Made by a program: the position numbers and the translations under genes
The notes under the pieces: generated by a model
What the model was told of the DNA's origin: nothing
The model's database searches: none
The model's input: the letters and a program-made list of their open reading frames with translations, nothing else
Shown: positions 28,839-37,922 of the stretch, piece by piece
How positions within the stretch are numbered: the first letter of the stretch is position 1
Layout of the letters: each line of letters opens with the position of its first letter
Source: Saccharibacter floricola DSM 15669
Lineage (GTDB): Bacteria; Pseudomonadota; Alphaproteobacteria; Acetobacterales; Acetobacteraceae
Direction of reading: 5' to 3'
Assembly: GCF_000378165.1 (NCBI RefSeq)
Contig: NZ_KB899335.1
Coordinates: 62,001 to 126,000 of the forward strand
Length of the DNA: 64,000 nucleotides

Positions 28839-29447
28839 ATGAAACGCCCCTCTCTTATTGTTTCCCTTTGTGCGCTTCTCATAAGCCTCTCCCCTCAATC
28901 ACACGCACAAACAGTCACGGCTTATTTCCATTCGATTCTTTTTGAAGAAATTTTTCTAACGGGAGAGACCACCTCTATCCCCCACATGACCGATGACGGT
29001 CGCGCAGGAACCATCTTCCATACATGGCGCGAAAACGGCAATGCATGGGGATACCATGTCTATATGGTCATGGCTGACTCCGACAAAACAGACGCATCTA
29101 TCAGCCCAACCTCTCTTGTCGAGATTGACGGGAAAGACAAACTCACGACCCACCCCCATACAGGACAAGATGCTCTCTCTTCAGCGGTCTTTGCGAGAGG
29201 AACAAAGCAAGGAGACACGACCTCCCATCTCTACCTCATTACCGCCAAACGTCCTCTTTTGGAGTCCGTCCCCGATCCCAGCCCAACCACTGTCCGCATT
29301 TACCGGCTCATCCATAGCTCCCCCGAGAAAGCTGGGCACGCAACGCTGGATCGTTTTGTCCTTCAAGAGAGCATCAATGTTGGAAACAGTTCAAACACTG
29401 AAGAAGTTCTGAGTGACGTCGTTGGGTTAAGCCAATTAGCGCATTAA
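28839..29447 (+). CDS. Secreted protein of unknown family (tandem paralogue 1)
   Basis: A 202-residue protein with a signal peptide (MKRPSLIVSLCALLISLSPQ then SHA|QT). I do not recognise the family. It is a diverged copy of the next gene: both share xPxMTxDxRxGTIxxTWR, a GYxxYxV block, an NSLS/DALSS...FAR block, and SPLPTTVELYAL versus DPSPTTVRIYRL. The predicted body alternates short strands and polar loops, suggesting a small beta-rich periplasmic or extracellular domain. The ATG at 28839 is preferred over the TTG directly before it. The gene sits about 90 bases after the porin terminator, so it has its own promoter. Confidence 0.6.
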   Translation: MKRPSLIVSLCALLISLSPQSHAQTVTAYFHSILFEEIFLTGETTSIPHMTDDGRAGTIFHTWRENGNAWGYHVYMVMADSDKTDASISPTSLVEIDGKDKLTTHPHTGQDALSSAVFARGTKQGDTTSHLYLITAKRPLLESVPDPSPTTVRIYRLIHSSPEKAGHATLDRFVLQESINVGNSSNTEEVLSDVVGLSQLAH

Positions 29448-29532
29448 CCTCCCAAACGGTCTCCCTATGCTTATCACTATGAAAGACACACTCACCTCTC
29501 TCGTTTCAAACAAAAGCACAGGCATCACGTTT

Positions 29533-30189
29533 ATGAAGAACACGCCCATACGTTCCGTCCCATACGCTGTTGCATTCCTGACCATCCTCATTTTAGGGAC
29601 GTCCTATGCACACGCTGAAAACACCGTGGCGGCTTCACAGCCCAGTACATTTGACCTCATCCCGTTTGATCATAACAGCGCAGATGTTCCTGATATGACG
29701 ACTGATGAACGTGACGGAACGATCACACGCACATGGCGTAGAACAGGGAAAAACCAAGGATATTACCTCTATTTCGTTACAATCGGCGATTCACCATACG
29801 GTAATGACTTTAATCCAGCTGGCCTCGTTCAAATTGCTGACCAAGACACGATGGCAACTGACCCGCAACATGTAGGAGAAAACTCTCTCTCAACGATTCT
29901 TTTCGCCCGTCGACAGACACACGATAACAACCATACGACGCTCTTTCTCCTCAGAGCTACACGCCACCCCCAGAAAGGCGTATCCACTGCTTCTCCACTC
30001 CCGACAACAGTAGAACTGTACGCCCTCACTGCCCGCCCACGGGAATTTACAATTGGTGAAACTCCTTATTATTTCCAACTTGATGCCAGTGCCGATATCG
30101 GTCATTTCACACGCGCTGAAGCAGCCCTTGATGCTGTTGTGAAGAAACATCTTGATCATCAGACACTCATGCTCCTTGGCATCCCGTAA
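29533..30189 (+). CDS. Secreted protein of unknown family (tandem paralogue 2)
   Basis: A 218-residue protein from ATG 29533, which gives a clean signal peptide ending SYAHA|EN; the frame is open to ATG 29467, but the extra 22 residues are polar and do not improve it. It is the paralogue of the preceding gene, with matching blocks VPDMTTDERDGTITRTWR, GYYLYFVTIGDS, ENSLSTILFARR and PLPTTVELYAL. No catalytic motif or lipobox is evident. It lies 86 bases after paralogue 1 and reads the same way, so both may share a transcript. The function is unknown, and I make no assignment. Confidence 0.6.
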   Translation: MKNTPIRSVPYAVAFLTILILGTSYAHAENTVAASQPSTFDLIPFDHNSADVPDMTTDERDGTITRTWRRTGKNQGYYLYFVTIGDSPYGNDFNPAGLVQIADQDTMATDPQHVGENSLSTILFARRQTHDNNHTTLFLLRATRHPQKGVSTASPLPTTVELYALTARPREFTIGETPYYFQLDASADIGHFTRAEAALDAVVKKHLDHQTLMLLGIP

Positions 30190-30306
30190 GAGTCCTTCCT
30201 TCCTCGCGGCCTCACCCATAGAACCGTTTGAACACCTCCGTTTTACCCCTTTGCAGCGTCCACTCTGCTCGTTAGAGAGGATCATGCATCACCGTGGAGG
30301 GACATC

Positions 30307-31647
30307 ATGAAGATTGCCATCATTGGCGGAGGCTATGTTGGCCTCGTCTCTGGAGCCTGCCTGGCAACCTTTGGGGCGTCTGTCACGATTGTTGACCGCG
30401 ACCCTACCCGTTTTGCGCAGCTGCAAAGCGGCCATGTGCCCATTTATGAACCCGGGCTAGATGCTCTTTTCACTCAAGAAGCCAAACGCGGCACGCTACG
30501 CTTTAGTGCTGATATGGAAACCGCGTTAGCAGAGTGTGAAGCCGTCTTTATCGCCGTCGGCACCCCGACACGACGCGGGAGCGGCCATGCTGATTTGAGC
30601 TATGTTTATGCCGTCGCCCATGACATCGCCAAAATGGCCTCGCATTCTTTACTCGTCGTCACCAAATCCACCGTGCCCGTCGGAACAGGACGTGAAGTCA
30701 GCCGTATTTTACGCGAAAATCGCCCCGATCTTACCTTTCATATCGCTTCTAATCCCGAGTTCTTGCGTGAAGGGAACGCGATTGATGATTTCATGCGCCC
30801 CGACCGCGTTATCATTGGCCTCGACCAACAAAGCCCTGACAAAGGGGCGCATGCCCGCGCGTTACTGACAGAGCTTTATCATCCACTCACCACCCCCCAT
30901 AACCGTCTGACCTTTATGGGGTTGGAAAGTGCCGAACTGACCAAATATGCCGCCAATGCCTTCTTAGCCATGAAAGTCACGTTCGCCAATGAAATGGCTG
31001 ATCTGTGCGAAGCAACAGGGGCCGACATTCGTGAAGTCACCCACGGCATGGGGCAAGACCCCCGCATTGGCCCCGACTTCCTCACGCCCGGCCCCGGCTA
31101 TGGTGGCTCCTGCTTTCCAAAAGATACGCGCGCGCTGGCTACCTCAGCCCGCAAAGCGGGCACACCAACACAGTTGATTGACATCACGATCGCCGCCAAT
31201 GAAGCGCGTAAACAACGGCTTGCTGACCGTATTTTAAGCTTGCTCGACCATCCCATTCACACGAAAATTATCGCCGTTCTGGGCCTCACCTTCAAAGCCC
31301 ATACCGATGATATGCGCGACGCCCCGGCTTTAAGCATTTTACCCGCACTGCATGAAGCCGGGGCACGCCTCCAACTATTCGACCCACAGGGGATGGACCA
31401 AGCCCGCCCGCTGCTTCCCCAAGACATCCCGTATGCAGACAGCGCTCTGAACGCGACAGAAGGAGCGGATGTTGTGCTTATTTTAACAGAATGGCCTCTC
31501 TTCAAAGACCTTACCCCTCAGCAGCTAAGCCGCACGATGAAAGGACGCCTCGTGCTGGATTATCGCGGCATTTGGGAGCCCACAGCATGGCAAGAGGCCG
31601 GTTTTACCTATCACCGTTTGGGACGCAAAAATGAAACGATTTCGTAA
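30307..31647 (+). CDS. ugd: UDP-glucose 6-dehydrogenase
   Basis: A 446-residue cytoplasmic enzyme that oxidises UDP-glucose to UDP-glucuronate with two NAD+. The Rossmann loop IIGGGYVGLVSGACLA opens the protein. The catalytic Cys is Cys269 in GPGYGGSCFPKDT, and ASNPEFLREGNAI, the central-helix segment TKYAANAFLAMKV and the C-terminal LGLTFKAHTDDMRDAPA are all present. The length is normal for the family. GGAGGG precedes the ATG. It would feed exopolysaccharide or capsule synthesis; no such cluster is in the window apart from scattered glycosyltransferases. Confidence 0.95.
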   Translation: MKIAIIGGGYVGLVSGACLATFGASVTIVDRDPTRFAQLQSGHVPIYEPGLDALFTQEAKRGTLRFSADMETALAECEAVFIAVGTPTRRGSGHADLSYVYAVAHDIAKMASHSLLVVTKSTVPVGTGREVSRILRENRPDLTFHIASNPEFLREGNAIDDFMRPDRVIIGLDQQSPDKGAHARALLTELYHPLTTPHNRLTFMGLESAELTKYAANAFLAMKVTFANEMADLCEATGADIREVTHGMGQDPRIGPDFLTPGPGYGGSCFPKDTRALATSARKAGTPTQLIDITIAANEARKQRLADRILSLLDHPIHTKIIAVLGLTFKAHTDDMRDAPALSILPALHEAGARLQLFDPQGMDQARPLLPQDIPYADSALNATEGADVVLILTEWPLFKDLTPQQLSRTMKGRLVLDYRGIWEPTAWQEAGFTYHRLGRKNETIS

Positions 31648-31749
31648 TATGACAATGTCATTTTTCCCTATTTAACATTGACCTTTAATGGTTTTTAAAT
31701 AGGTTTATGAAATTTATACACATATATAGATTTTTTATGGAGAATAGGT

Positions 31750-34107
31750 ATGCCCCTTAGATATGTTGATACAAAAAATTCTGTTTTGTTTTTAGGCTCT
31801 GGTTTTTCAAAGTTCGCAACTAACATCTTAAATGAAACCCTTCCTGATGGACAGGAATTATTTAAAAAGCTATCAGATATACTAAATGCAGATGTGAATG
31901 GCTACGATCTGAAATCAATATCTGATATGCTTATGGACGAAAAAAAGGAAAGCATATTTGATGTTCTCTACAAAACATTTACTGTGGCAAGAACGTCAAA
32001 TTTCCAACATGCTATATTATCACTTCCATGGGGTCGCATTTATACGACAAACTATGATGATATTATCCAAAATATTAAAGGATCCGAATTTAAATGCTTT
32101 ACATTTTATGATGATGTTCCTAAAAAGCTGCCTAAATCATTTTCTATTTATTTACATGGCTCTATATCTAGAGTAAATGAAGAGGATTTTAGTGATAAAA
32201 TTATACTCAACAATAGCTCTTATGATAGCATAAACCGTGAGCATATACAATGGCTCGATGAGTTTAAAAGCGATATAAGAAATTTTAATGCCTGCTTTTT
32301 TCTAGGCTATAGCTTAAGAGATCATCACATATCCTCTCTCTTGAGTTTAAGCTTAAAAGATACCAAAAAGGTATGTTTTATAGCGGGTAAAAATGCACCC
32401 AAACATTTCATAAAAAGAGCTGCAGAATATGGGGAAGTTCTTCCAATTGATTTTGATGTTTTTGCAAAAAAAATTAAAGAAGCTCCTACACCTGAAAAAC
32501 CTCAAGATTTAAACAAATTACCGTCCTTCCGCTACCTGCATCCAGGACTTGATTCTAAATCCCATTCTACTCCAACCCCTACAGAAATCAATAATCTTGT
32601 TTGCTTCGGAACATTCTATAAAGAACGATTTTTTAGTTTGAAAGATATAAAAGACTTTGTCATTATACGAAAAAGAAAAGTGGATGATGTTATAAAACAT
32701 CTCTCCGATAAAAAAACTATTCTTATCCATTCAAGAATTGGCAATGGGAAAACAATTTTCCTTTACATATTTACCTATATGGTGAAATCTTTTTCATATC
32801 ACTGCCTATTTTGGAAAGGGCGGAACAGATGTTTTTCTCAAGAATTAGAACTTATAAAAAAATATAACAAAGTTATTGTCATATTTGACGATTATGATGA
32901 AGCTATTAATAATATAGAAAAAATATCAAGCGAAGCTCCTGATGTTAAATTCATCGTAACGATGAGAACAAGTCTCCAAGAAGTAAGGCTCCACGAGATT
33001 AAAGAAAAGCTCCCGTCTCCCCTTCAAAGAATAGATATAAATACACTATCTTCTGAAGAAAAAAATGATTTTTATAATCTCTTGTATAAAAACGGAGCTC
33101 AAAAGCAGAATCTTGAGCACTCTATAAAGAACAAATCCCGAGACATAAGGGATATTGTCACTAAATTATACGAACACAAAGAAATTAGAAAAAAAATATT
33201 AAACATATGCGACAGCTTATCTTCCACTTTACGAGAAACAGTTATAATTCTTTCTCTAGCAAAATGGTCCGGAATTACAGTTGATGACTCTACAATAAAT
33301 TATATCCTTAAAAAAGACGTATTTCTTGACATAAAAGATCCAAACAATCACTCCATTAATGATCTTATAGAATTCAATGAAGAAAAAATAGATATGAGAT
33401 CATCTATGCTTTCAGAATACATTATTCAACATATGTTAGATACTGATCATGTTTTAAATATTTGTCAAAAAATAATTATATGCCTTACGAATAAAAAACA
33501 TAAAAATAACTATAGAAAATTTTCTAGAGAATTGGTGAAGTTCTCTACTTTCAAGCATCTATTTAAGCACAAAGAAGACTATATTCCTTCACTAGAAAAA
33601 CACTACCAAATACTATCACAGAACAGTAAAGTAAATGATGATCCTTTATTTTGGCTTCAGTATGCAATATTTATGAAAATTAACAACCGAATAGAAGAAT
33701 CAATAAACTTCTTAACGGCAGGATATGCTCGAGCAAAAAACATAAAGGGCTTCAAGTCATATCAACTAGACACACAAGCACTAAGTATATTTCTTTTGAA
33801 AGAGTCAAACAATACCAATAGATGTATTGATAATTTTGACCGAATTACACATTATATGAATATCGTTGTTAATATGATAGAAGACGAAAGTCACAGGCAC
33901 TATGCTTTAGTCGTTATAGATGAGATTCCTGATTTCTTAGAAAAGAGAGGGGAGTTCTTAACGAAACCGCAAACAATACGTATCATTGCATACACAGGCA
34001 AGGTGATCAAAATATTACAAACTATCAATCCAGATACCTTATCCCCACACGAAAGAAATATCGTAAACAGACTAGAAAAGGAGAAAAATAAGCTAATACC
34101 TCATTGA
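31750..34107 (+). CDS. SIR2-like domain + P-loop NTPase protein, likely antiphage defence
   Basis: A 785-residue protein in an AT-rich island. The N-terminal SIR2-like NADase domain (about 8-245) has LGSGFSKFA (15-23), YTTNYDDII (98-106, catalytic Asn101), YLHGSI (His136) and LGYSLRDHHI (185-194). A P-loop NTPase follows (about 310-460), with IGNGKT (Lys334) and Walker B VIVIFDDYDE. The rest is helical and resembles repeat-type sensor regions. SIR2 joined to a STAND-like NTPase is the plan of Avs5 and related proteins, which deplete NAD+ on phage infection. It is a single-gene unit with a good ribosome-binding site (GGAGAATAGGT). No integrase or tRNA flanks it. Codon and base use differ strongly from both neighbours, indicating recent transfer. 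The exact subfamily needs a profile search. Confidence 0.8.
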   Translation: MPLRYVDTKNSVLFLGSGFSKFATNILNETLPDGQELFKKLSDILNADVNGYDLKSISDMLMDEKKESIFDVLYKTFTVARTSNFQHAILSLPWGRIYTTNYDDIIQNIKGSEFKCFTFYDDVPKKLPKSFSIYLHGSISRVNEEDFSDKIILNNSSYDSINREHIQWLDEFKSDIRNFNACFFLGYSLRDHHISSLLSLSLKDTKKVCFIAGKNAPKHFIKRAAEYGEVLPIDFDVFAKKIKEAPTPEKPQDLNKLPSFRYLHPGLDSKSHSTPTPTEINNLVCFGTFYKERFFSLKDIKDFVIIRKRKVDDVIKHLSDKKTILIHSRIGNGKTIFLYIFTYMVKSFSYHCLFWKGRNRCFSQELELIKKYNKVIVIFDDYDEAINNIEKISSEAPDVKFIVTMRTSLQEVRLHEIKEKLPSPLQRIDINTLSSEEKNDFYNLLYKNGAQKQNLEHSIKNKSRDIRDIVTKLYEHKEIRKKILNICDSLSSTLRETVIILSLAKWSGITVDDSTINYILKKDVFLDIKDPNNHSINDLIEFNEEKIDMRSSMLSEYIIQHMLDTDHVLNICQKIIICLTNKKHKNNYRKFSRELVKFSTFKHLFKHKEDYIPSLEKHYQILSQNSKVNDDPLFWLQYAIFMKINNRIEESINFLTAGYARAKNIKGFKSYQLDTQALSIFLLKESNNTNRCIDNFDRITHYMNIVVNMIEDESHRHYALVVIDEIPDFLEKRGEFLTKPQTIRIIAYTGKVIKILQTINPDTLSPHERNIVNRLEKEKNKLIPH

Positions 34108-34156
34108 ATCTGCCTTAGCCTACACTTATCCCTATAGTTTACTATTATCTATTCAT

Positions 34157-34196
34157 AATAGAGGGAGAGGCTATTTCCAAAGCCCCTCCCTCTATT
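34157..34196. terminator. Stem-loop between convergent genes, candidate bidirectional terminator
   Basis: An 11-bp inverted repeat (AATAGAGGGAG at 34157-34167, CTCCCTCTATT at 34186-34196) with an inner 4-bp GGCT/AGCC extension. It lies between the SIR2 gene and the 3' end of cysNC. T-tracts are short on both sides. Confidence 0.6.
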
Positions 34197-34204
34197 GGCC
34201 CTTC

Positions 34205-36073
34205 TTACAGGCTCACAGCGCGGTTAACCACCGTGACGAACTCAGTAATGCAGGCCTGCTCATCACCATCGGCAGGCAGCACGATGTCGGGTTTTTGCGG
34301 GGCTTCGTAAGGGGCGGAAACACCTGTGAAGTCTGAAATACGGCCATCGCGCGCTTGTGCGTATAAACCTTTCGGATCGCGCTTTTCACACAAGGCTTGC
34401 GGAGCGTTAACGAAGACTTCGTGCCAGCCTTCCCCAATAATCCGCTGAGCAATCGCACGATCCTCCGCTAAGGGAGAAACGAGTGCGACCAACACGATCT
34501 GTCCTGCATCCGCCAAGATCTTCGCAACATGAGCCGCGCGGCGAATGTTTTCACGTCGATCCTCTGGCGAGAAGCCAAGGTCAGAGCATAGACCAGAGCG
34601 CAGCGTATCGCCATCAAGGACGGTCACCGCACGTCCGGCCGCAGCGAGGCGTTCTTCTGCACCACGGGCGAGTGTGCTTTTGCCTGACCCTGGCAGGCCC
34701 GTCATCCAGAACACACCGCTCTTATGGCCCTTCAACGCTGAGCGTTCTTGCGGGGTCACGCGGCTCGCCGTGGGGTGAATCGCATGCTGTCCCTCAGCCG
34801 TTTCAGCAGGGCCCAACAAGGGGGCTCCCCCCACAATACGCTGATGACGATCCACCAACACACCGCGCCCATCAGGCATGCCCGGAGCAAACGCATCAAA
34901 CAGCACATTATGAGAAGCCGCCAGCGTGATTTCGGCAAATCCGTCAGGGGGCACTTCCTCACCGGGACGGAGGCTGAGATCATCCAGATCCACCACCGCA
35001 TCAATAGAAGCAACCGTCACATCATGCTCGGCTGTTGCGAGACGCAGACGGAAGCTCTCACCAACCTGTAGCGGTTCACCACGCAGCCAGAAGAGACGCG
35101 TTTTCAGACGGGGCGCACAGAGCGGCTTCGCAGCCTCATCATGCGCAGGATAAAGCAGATCACCACGGTCTGGCACTAAATCGGGCTCTAACCGCAACGC
35201 GATAGATTCACCAGAACCCGCCACGCCACGATGAGGCGCATGCCAACGACACACTTCCGCAACCGTTGCTTCTTGGCCTTGGCTGCCAATCACCAACCGA
35301 TCGCCTTCACGCACCGTTCCACGTTCAATGCGCCCAGCGACATAGCGCACGCCGTCAAAGCGATACACGTCCTGCACAGGCATACGGAACGGCAGCGCCC
35401 AGCGTGACGGTGGAGCAGGAATAGCGGCCAGTGCCTCCAACAAGGTGGGGCCCTGATACCACGCCGCCCGCTCTGAGCGGTTCGCGATATTATCCCCATC
35501 GCGTGCCGATGCCGGGATGACCTCTGTCACCGGAATCTCGAGCTGTCCAAGGAACGCACGTACCTCACGTTCGGTCTGAGCCAGTTTTTCCTGATCAAAA
35601 TCAACCGCGTCCGCTTTGTTCATCAAGACGATGACATGACGAATGCCGATCAAGCGCAGTAACATGGCATGACGACGCGTTTGCTCCCGCACACCTTCAC
35701 CCGCATCCACCACCAAGACAGCGGCTTCTGCATCGGCCGCCCCCGTAATCATGTTGCGCAAAAACTGGCGATGGCCGGGTGCATCCACAATCACATAATC
35801 GCGGTCATTGAGTTGAAAAGGAATACGTGTTGAATCAACCGTTACCCCTTGGTCACGCTCAATCTGAAGAGAGTCGAGCAAAAAGCTCCACTCCACCGCC
35901 AGACCACGTTTCCGGCTCACCTCAATGATCTGTGCAACCTGCCCATCGGGCAAGCTGTCTGTATCGTAAAGAAGGCGGCCGATGAGGGTTGATTTCCCGT
36001 GATCCACATGACCCACGATCACAATCGGTGTGCTCACCGCGTGACGACGCGGTGATGATGATAAATCTGTCAT
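34205..36073 (-). CDS. cysNC: Bifunctional sulfate adenylyltransferase subunit 1 / APS kinase
   Basis: A 622-residue fusion. The CysN GTPase part (1 to about 440) has GHVDHGKST (21-29), DAPGH and NKAD motifs followed by elongation-factor-like beta-barrels. With CysD it drives adenylyl-sulfate (APS) formation. The C-terminal CysC part (about 450-622) has the P-loop GLPGSGKST (459-467), DGDTLR and a phosphate-binding RRENIRR stretch; it phosphorylates APS to PAPS. Such fusions are common in Alphaproteobacteria. It starts 17 bases after cysD, completing the order cysH-cysD-cysNC. Confidence 0.96.
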   Translation of the reverse strand: MTDLSSSPRRHAVSTPIVIVGHVDHGKSTLIGRLLYDTDSLPDGQVAQIIEVSRKRGLAVEWSFLLDSLQIERDQGVTVDSTRIPFQLNDRDYVIVDAPGHRQFLRNMITGAADAEAAVLVVDAGEGVREQTRRHAMLLRLIGIRHVIVLMNKADAVDFDQEKLAQTEREVRAFLGQLEIPVTEVIPASARDGDNIANRSERAAWYQGPTLLEALAAIPAPPSRWALPFRMPVQDVYRFDGVRYVAGRIERGTVREGDRLVIGSQGQEATVAEVCRWHAPHRGVAGSGESIALRLEPDLVPDRGDLLYPAHDEAAKPLCAPRLKTRLFWLRGEPLQVGESFRLRLATAEHDVTVASIDAVVDLDDLSLRPGEEVPPDGFAEITLAASHNVLFDAFAPGMPDGRGVLVDRHQRIVGGAPLLGPAETAEGQHAIHPTASRVTPQERSALKGHKSGVFWMTGLPGSGKSTLARGAEERLAAAGRAVTVLDGDTLRSGLCSDLGFSPEDRRENIRRAAHVAKILADAGQIVLVALVSPLAEDRAIAQRIIGEGWHEVFVNAPQALCEKRDPKGLYAQARDGRISDFTGVSAPYEAPQKPDIVLPADGDEQACITEFVTVVNRAVSL

Positions 36074-36090
36074 AAAATACGCCTCAACCC

Positions 36091-36912
36091 TTAGAGATAA
36101 CCAGCCACACGAAGACGCTCAAAAGCATCCTCAGATTCATGATCCATCGCACGCCCTGCACGTTCTGACGTGCGACTATGTTCAAGCTCTTCAATCACCT
36201 CTGCGACGGTTGAAGCATTGCTCTCAATCGGGCTTGTAATGTCTTGGTCACCCAATGACCGGTAGCGTTTGCCGTTCTTGGCGAAATACAGATCCACCAG
36301 CGGAATATTCTCTCGCTCAATGTAACGCCAAATATCAATTTCACGCCATGACAGAAGCGGATGAACACGCACATGCATCCCCTCTTCATAAGGTTTGGCG
36401 TATTGATCCCAAAATTCAGGTGGTTGATTGCGCACATCCCAACGATGGCCAGCCCCACGAGGGCTGAACACGCGCTCTTTCGCCCGGGTTGCCTGCTCAT
36501 CACGGCGGATCCCCGCTACAACACCACGCAGCTTCTCTTTTTCAATCAAAGACGCCAACCCTGCCGTTTTCCGCGCAGCAGAACGTGCAGCGGGGGGAAG
36601 GGACGGATCCATCTCTTCCACAGGGGGGCAGTCCCCCAGCAAAAGATCAAGATTCCATTTTTTAACGTATTCCTCTCGAAACGCATACATTTCCGGAAAT
36701 TTCTTCCCGGTATCCACATGCATCACGGGAAACGGCACATGCCCCATAAACGCTTTACGCGCGAGCCAGACCATAACGTTGCTGTCTTTGCCAAGGGACC
36801 ATAGCAAGGCCATCGGTTTGAGCGTGCGGTAAGCCTCACGCAGGATGAAAATGCTCTGGGCCTCCAGCTGGTCCAAAGCGTCCATCGCTTGCGGTTGTTC
36901 AAGGGTCGTCAT
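36091..36912 (-). CDS. cysD: Sulfate adenylyltransferase subunit 2
   Basis: A 273-residue PP-loop-type ATP pyrophosphatase that makes APS from sulfate and ATP with CysN. The PP-loop is [16 protein letters not shown], followed by [35 protein letters not shown] and the C-terminal [18 protein letters not shown] typical of CysD. ATG 36912 is chosen, with AAAGG upstream; the frame is open to 36987 but would add 25 non-conserved residues. It lies 40 bases after cysH. Confidence 0.95.
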   Translation of the reverse strand: MTTLEQPQAMDALDQLEAQSIFILREAYRTLKPMALLWSLGKDSNVMVWLARKAFMGHVPFPVMHVDTGKKFPEMYAFREEYVKKWNLDLLLGDCPPVEEMDPSLPPAARSAARKTAGLASLIEKEKLRGVVAGIRRDEQATRAKERVFSPRGAGHRWDVRNQPPEFWDQYAKPYEEGMHVRVHPLLSWREIDIWRYIERENIPLVDLYFAKNGKRYRSLGDQDITSPIESNASTVAEVIEELEHSRTSERAGRAMDHESEDAFERLRVAGYL

Positions 36913-36952
36913 GCTTATGCCTTTCGTAAAATCCTGTCCGGCGATACGTATT

Positions 36953-37669
36953 TTATGAGGGAGAAGAAACGGGGCGATGAATACCACATTCAGTCTTCGC
37001 CTGCCCGGCCCAACGTCCAGAACGGCTGTCTTCGCCTGCTCCTACCGCCCTCGTGCATGGCGCACAGCCAATAGAAGGGTAGCCTTGTGCAACAAGGGGG
37101 TGCGCAGGAAGATGATGAGACTCCATAAAAGCGAGAACCTCTTGTCGGCCCCATCCCGCCAATGGGTTGAGCTTTACGCCGCCATCGTCCTGCGGTTCCA
37201 CCACGGGCAGAGCGGTGCGCGTTGATGCTTGGTTACGCTTCCGCCCAGTGATCCACACATCAAACTCTGGCAGCACGACATCCAAGGGTTCTACCTTGCG
37301 CAGCGCGCAACACGCATCGGGGTCAAAATCAGCGAGCTGATCATGGGGATCACGCGCCTCTAACGCTGGCCGCTGAGGTGATAAGACGCGGACATCACGC
37401 AAGCCCAGCGCCTGGGTCAATGTCTCACGATAAGCCAATGTCTCGGGAAAATGACGTAACGTGTCGAGGAAGAAGACAGGGATTGTCGAATCATACTGAG
37501 CAACCTGCGCTAATAAAACGGCAGACTCCGCCCCAAAAGACGATACGACAGCCACACGTCCTCGCAATGTATCCGCCACATAACGCAACACATGCTGTGT
37601 TGTTTGTGCGGCATTACCGGTTGCTTCTACCTCTCTAAGAGCGGCTAACTCCTGTGTTGAGAGCGCCAT
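36953..37669 (-). CDS. cysH: Adenylyl-sulfate reductase, iron-sulfur type (CysH family)
   Basis: A 238-residue enzyme that reduces activated sulfate to sulfite with thioredoxin. The PP-loop-like SSFGAESAVLLAQ and FLDTLRHFPETLAYR are present. Cys120-Cys121 and Cys202/Cys205 (GCAPC) form the four-cysteine [4Fe-4S] set of APS reductases, and Cys228 in ECGIH is the catalytic thiol. Enzymes with this cluster mainly use APS, although the downstream CysC would also make PAPS. The tail after ECGIH is very short. It is the first gene of the cysH-cysD-cysNC unit. The 253 bases before it separate it from a rightward gene and must hold both promoters. Confidence 0.93.
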   Translation of the reverse strand: MALSTQELAALREVEATGNAAQTTQHVLRYVADTLRGRVAVVSSFGAESAVLLAQVAQYDSTIPVFFLDTLRHFPETLAYRETLTQALGLRDVRVLSPQRPALEARDPHDQLADFDPDACCALRKVEPLDVVLPEFDVWITGRKRNQASTRTALPVVEPQDDGGVKLNPLAGWGRQEVLAFMESHHLPAHPLVAQGYPSIGCAPCTRAVGAGEDSRSGRWAGQAKTECGIHRPVSSPS

Positions 37670-37922
37670 AGACTCCTGTCCTTTCGCTTCTACGCTTCCT
37701 TAGGACTAGACCCTTATTCTCTATTTATCAATGTCCTTTTACAAAACAACGATCTATTATCGTCTATTTTTCATCCTTTCCTTCCCCGTCTCCTCAAGAT
37801 GGGCCTATCATCACAGAACAAGAGCCCCTATACTGTCTTGTCATTTCGGGAATTGTGACCGCAGAGAGTATAGCGCCCCTAGCGCGTATTATTCTCAAGC
37901 GTCCAACATTGGGAGTTCATGC

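Noticed and set aside
31648-34204. Integrated prophage or integrative element around the SIR2 gene
   Set aside because: No integrase, phage structural gene, tRNA or flanking direct repeat was seen; only the single AT-rich gene.
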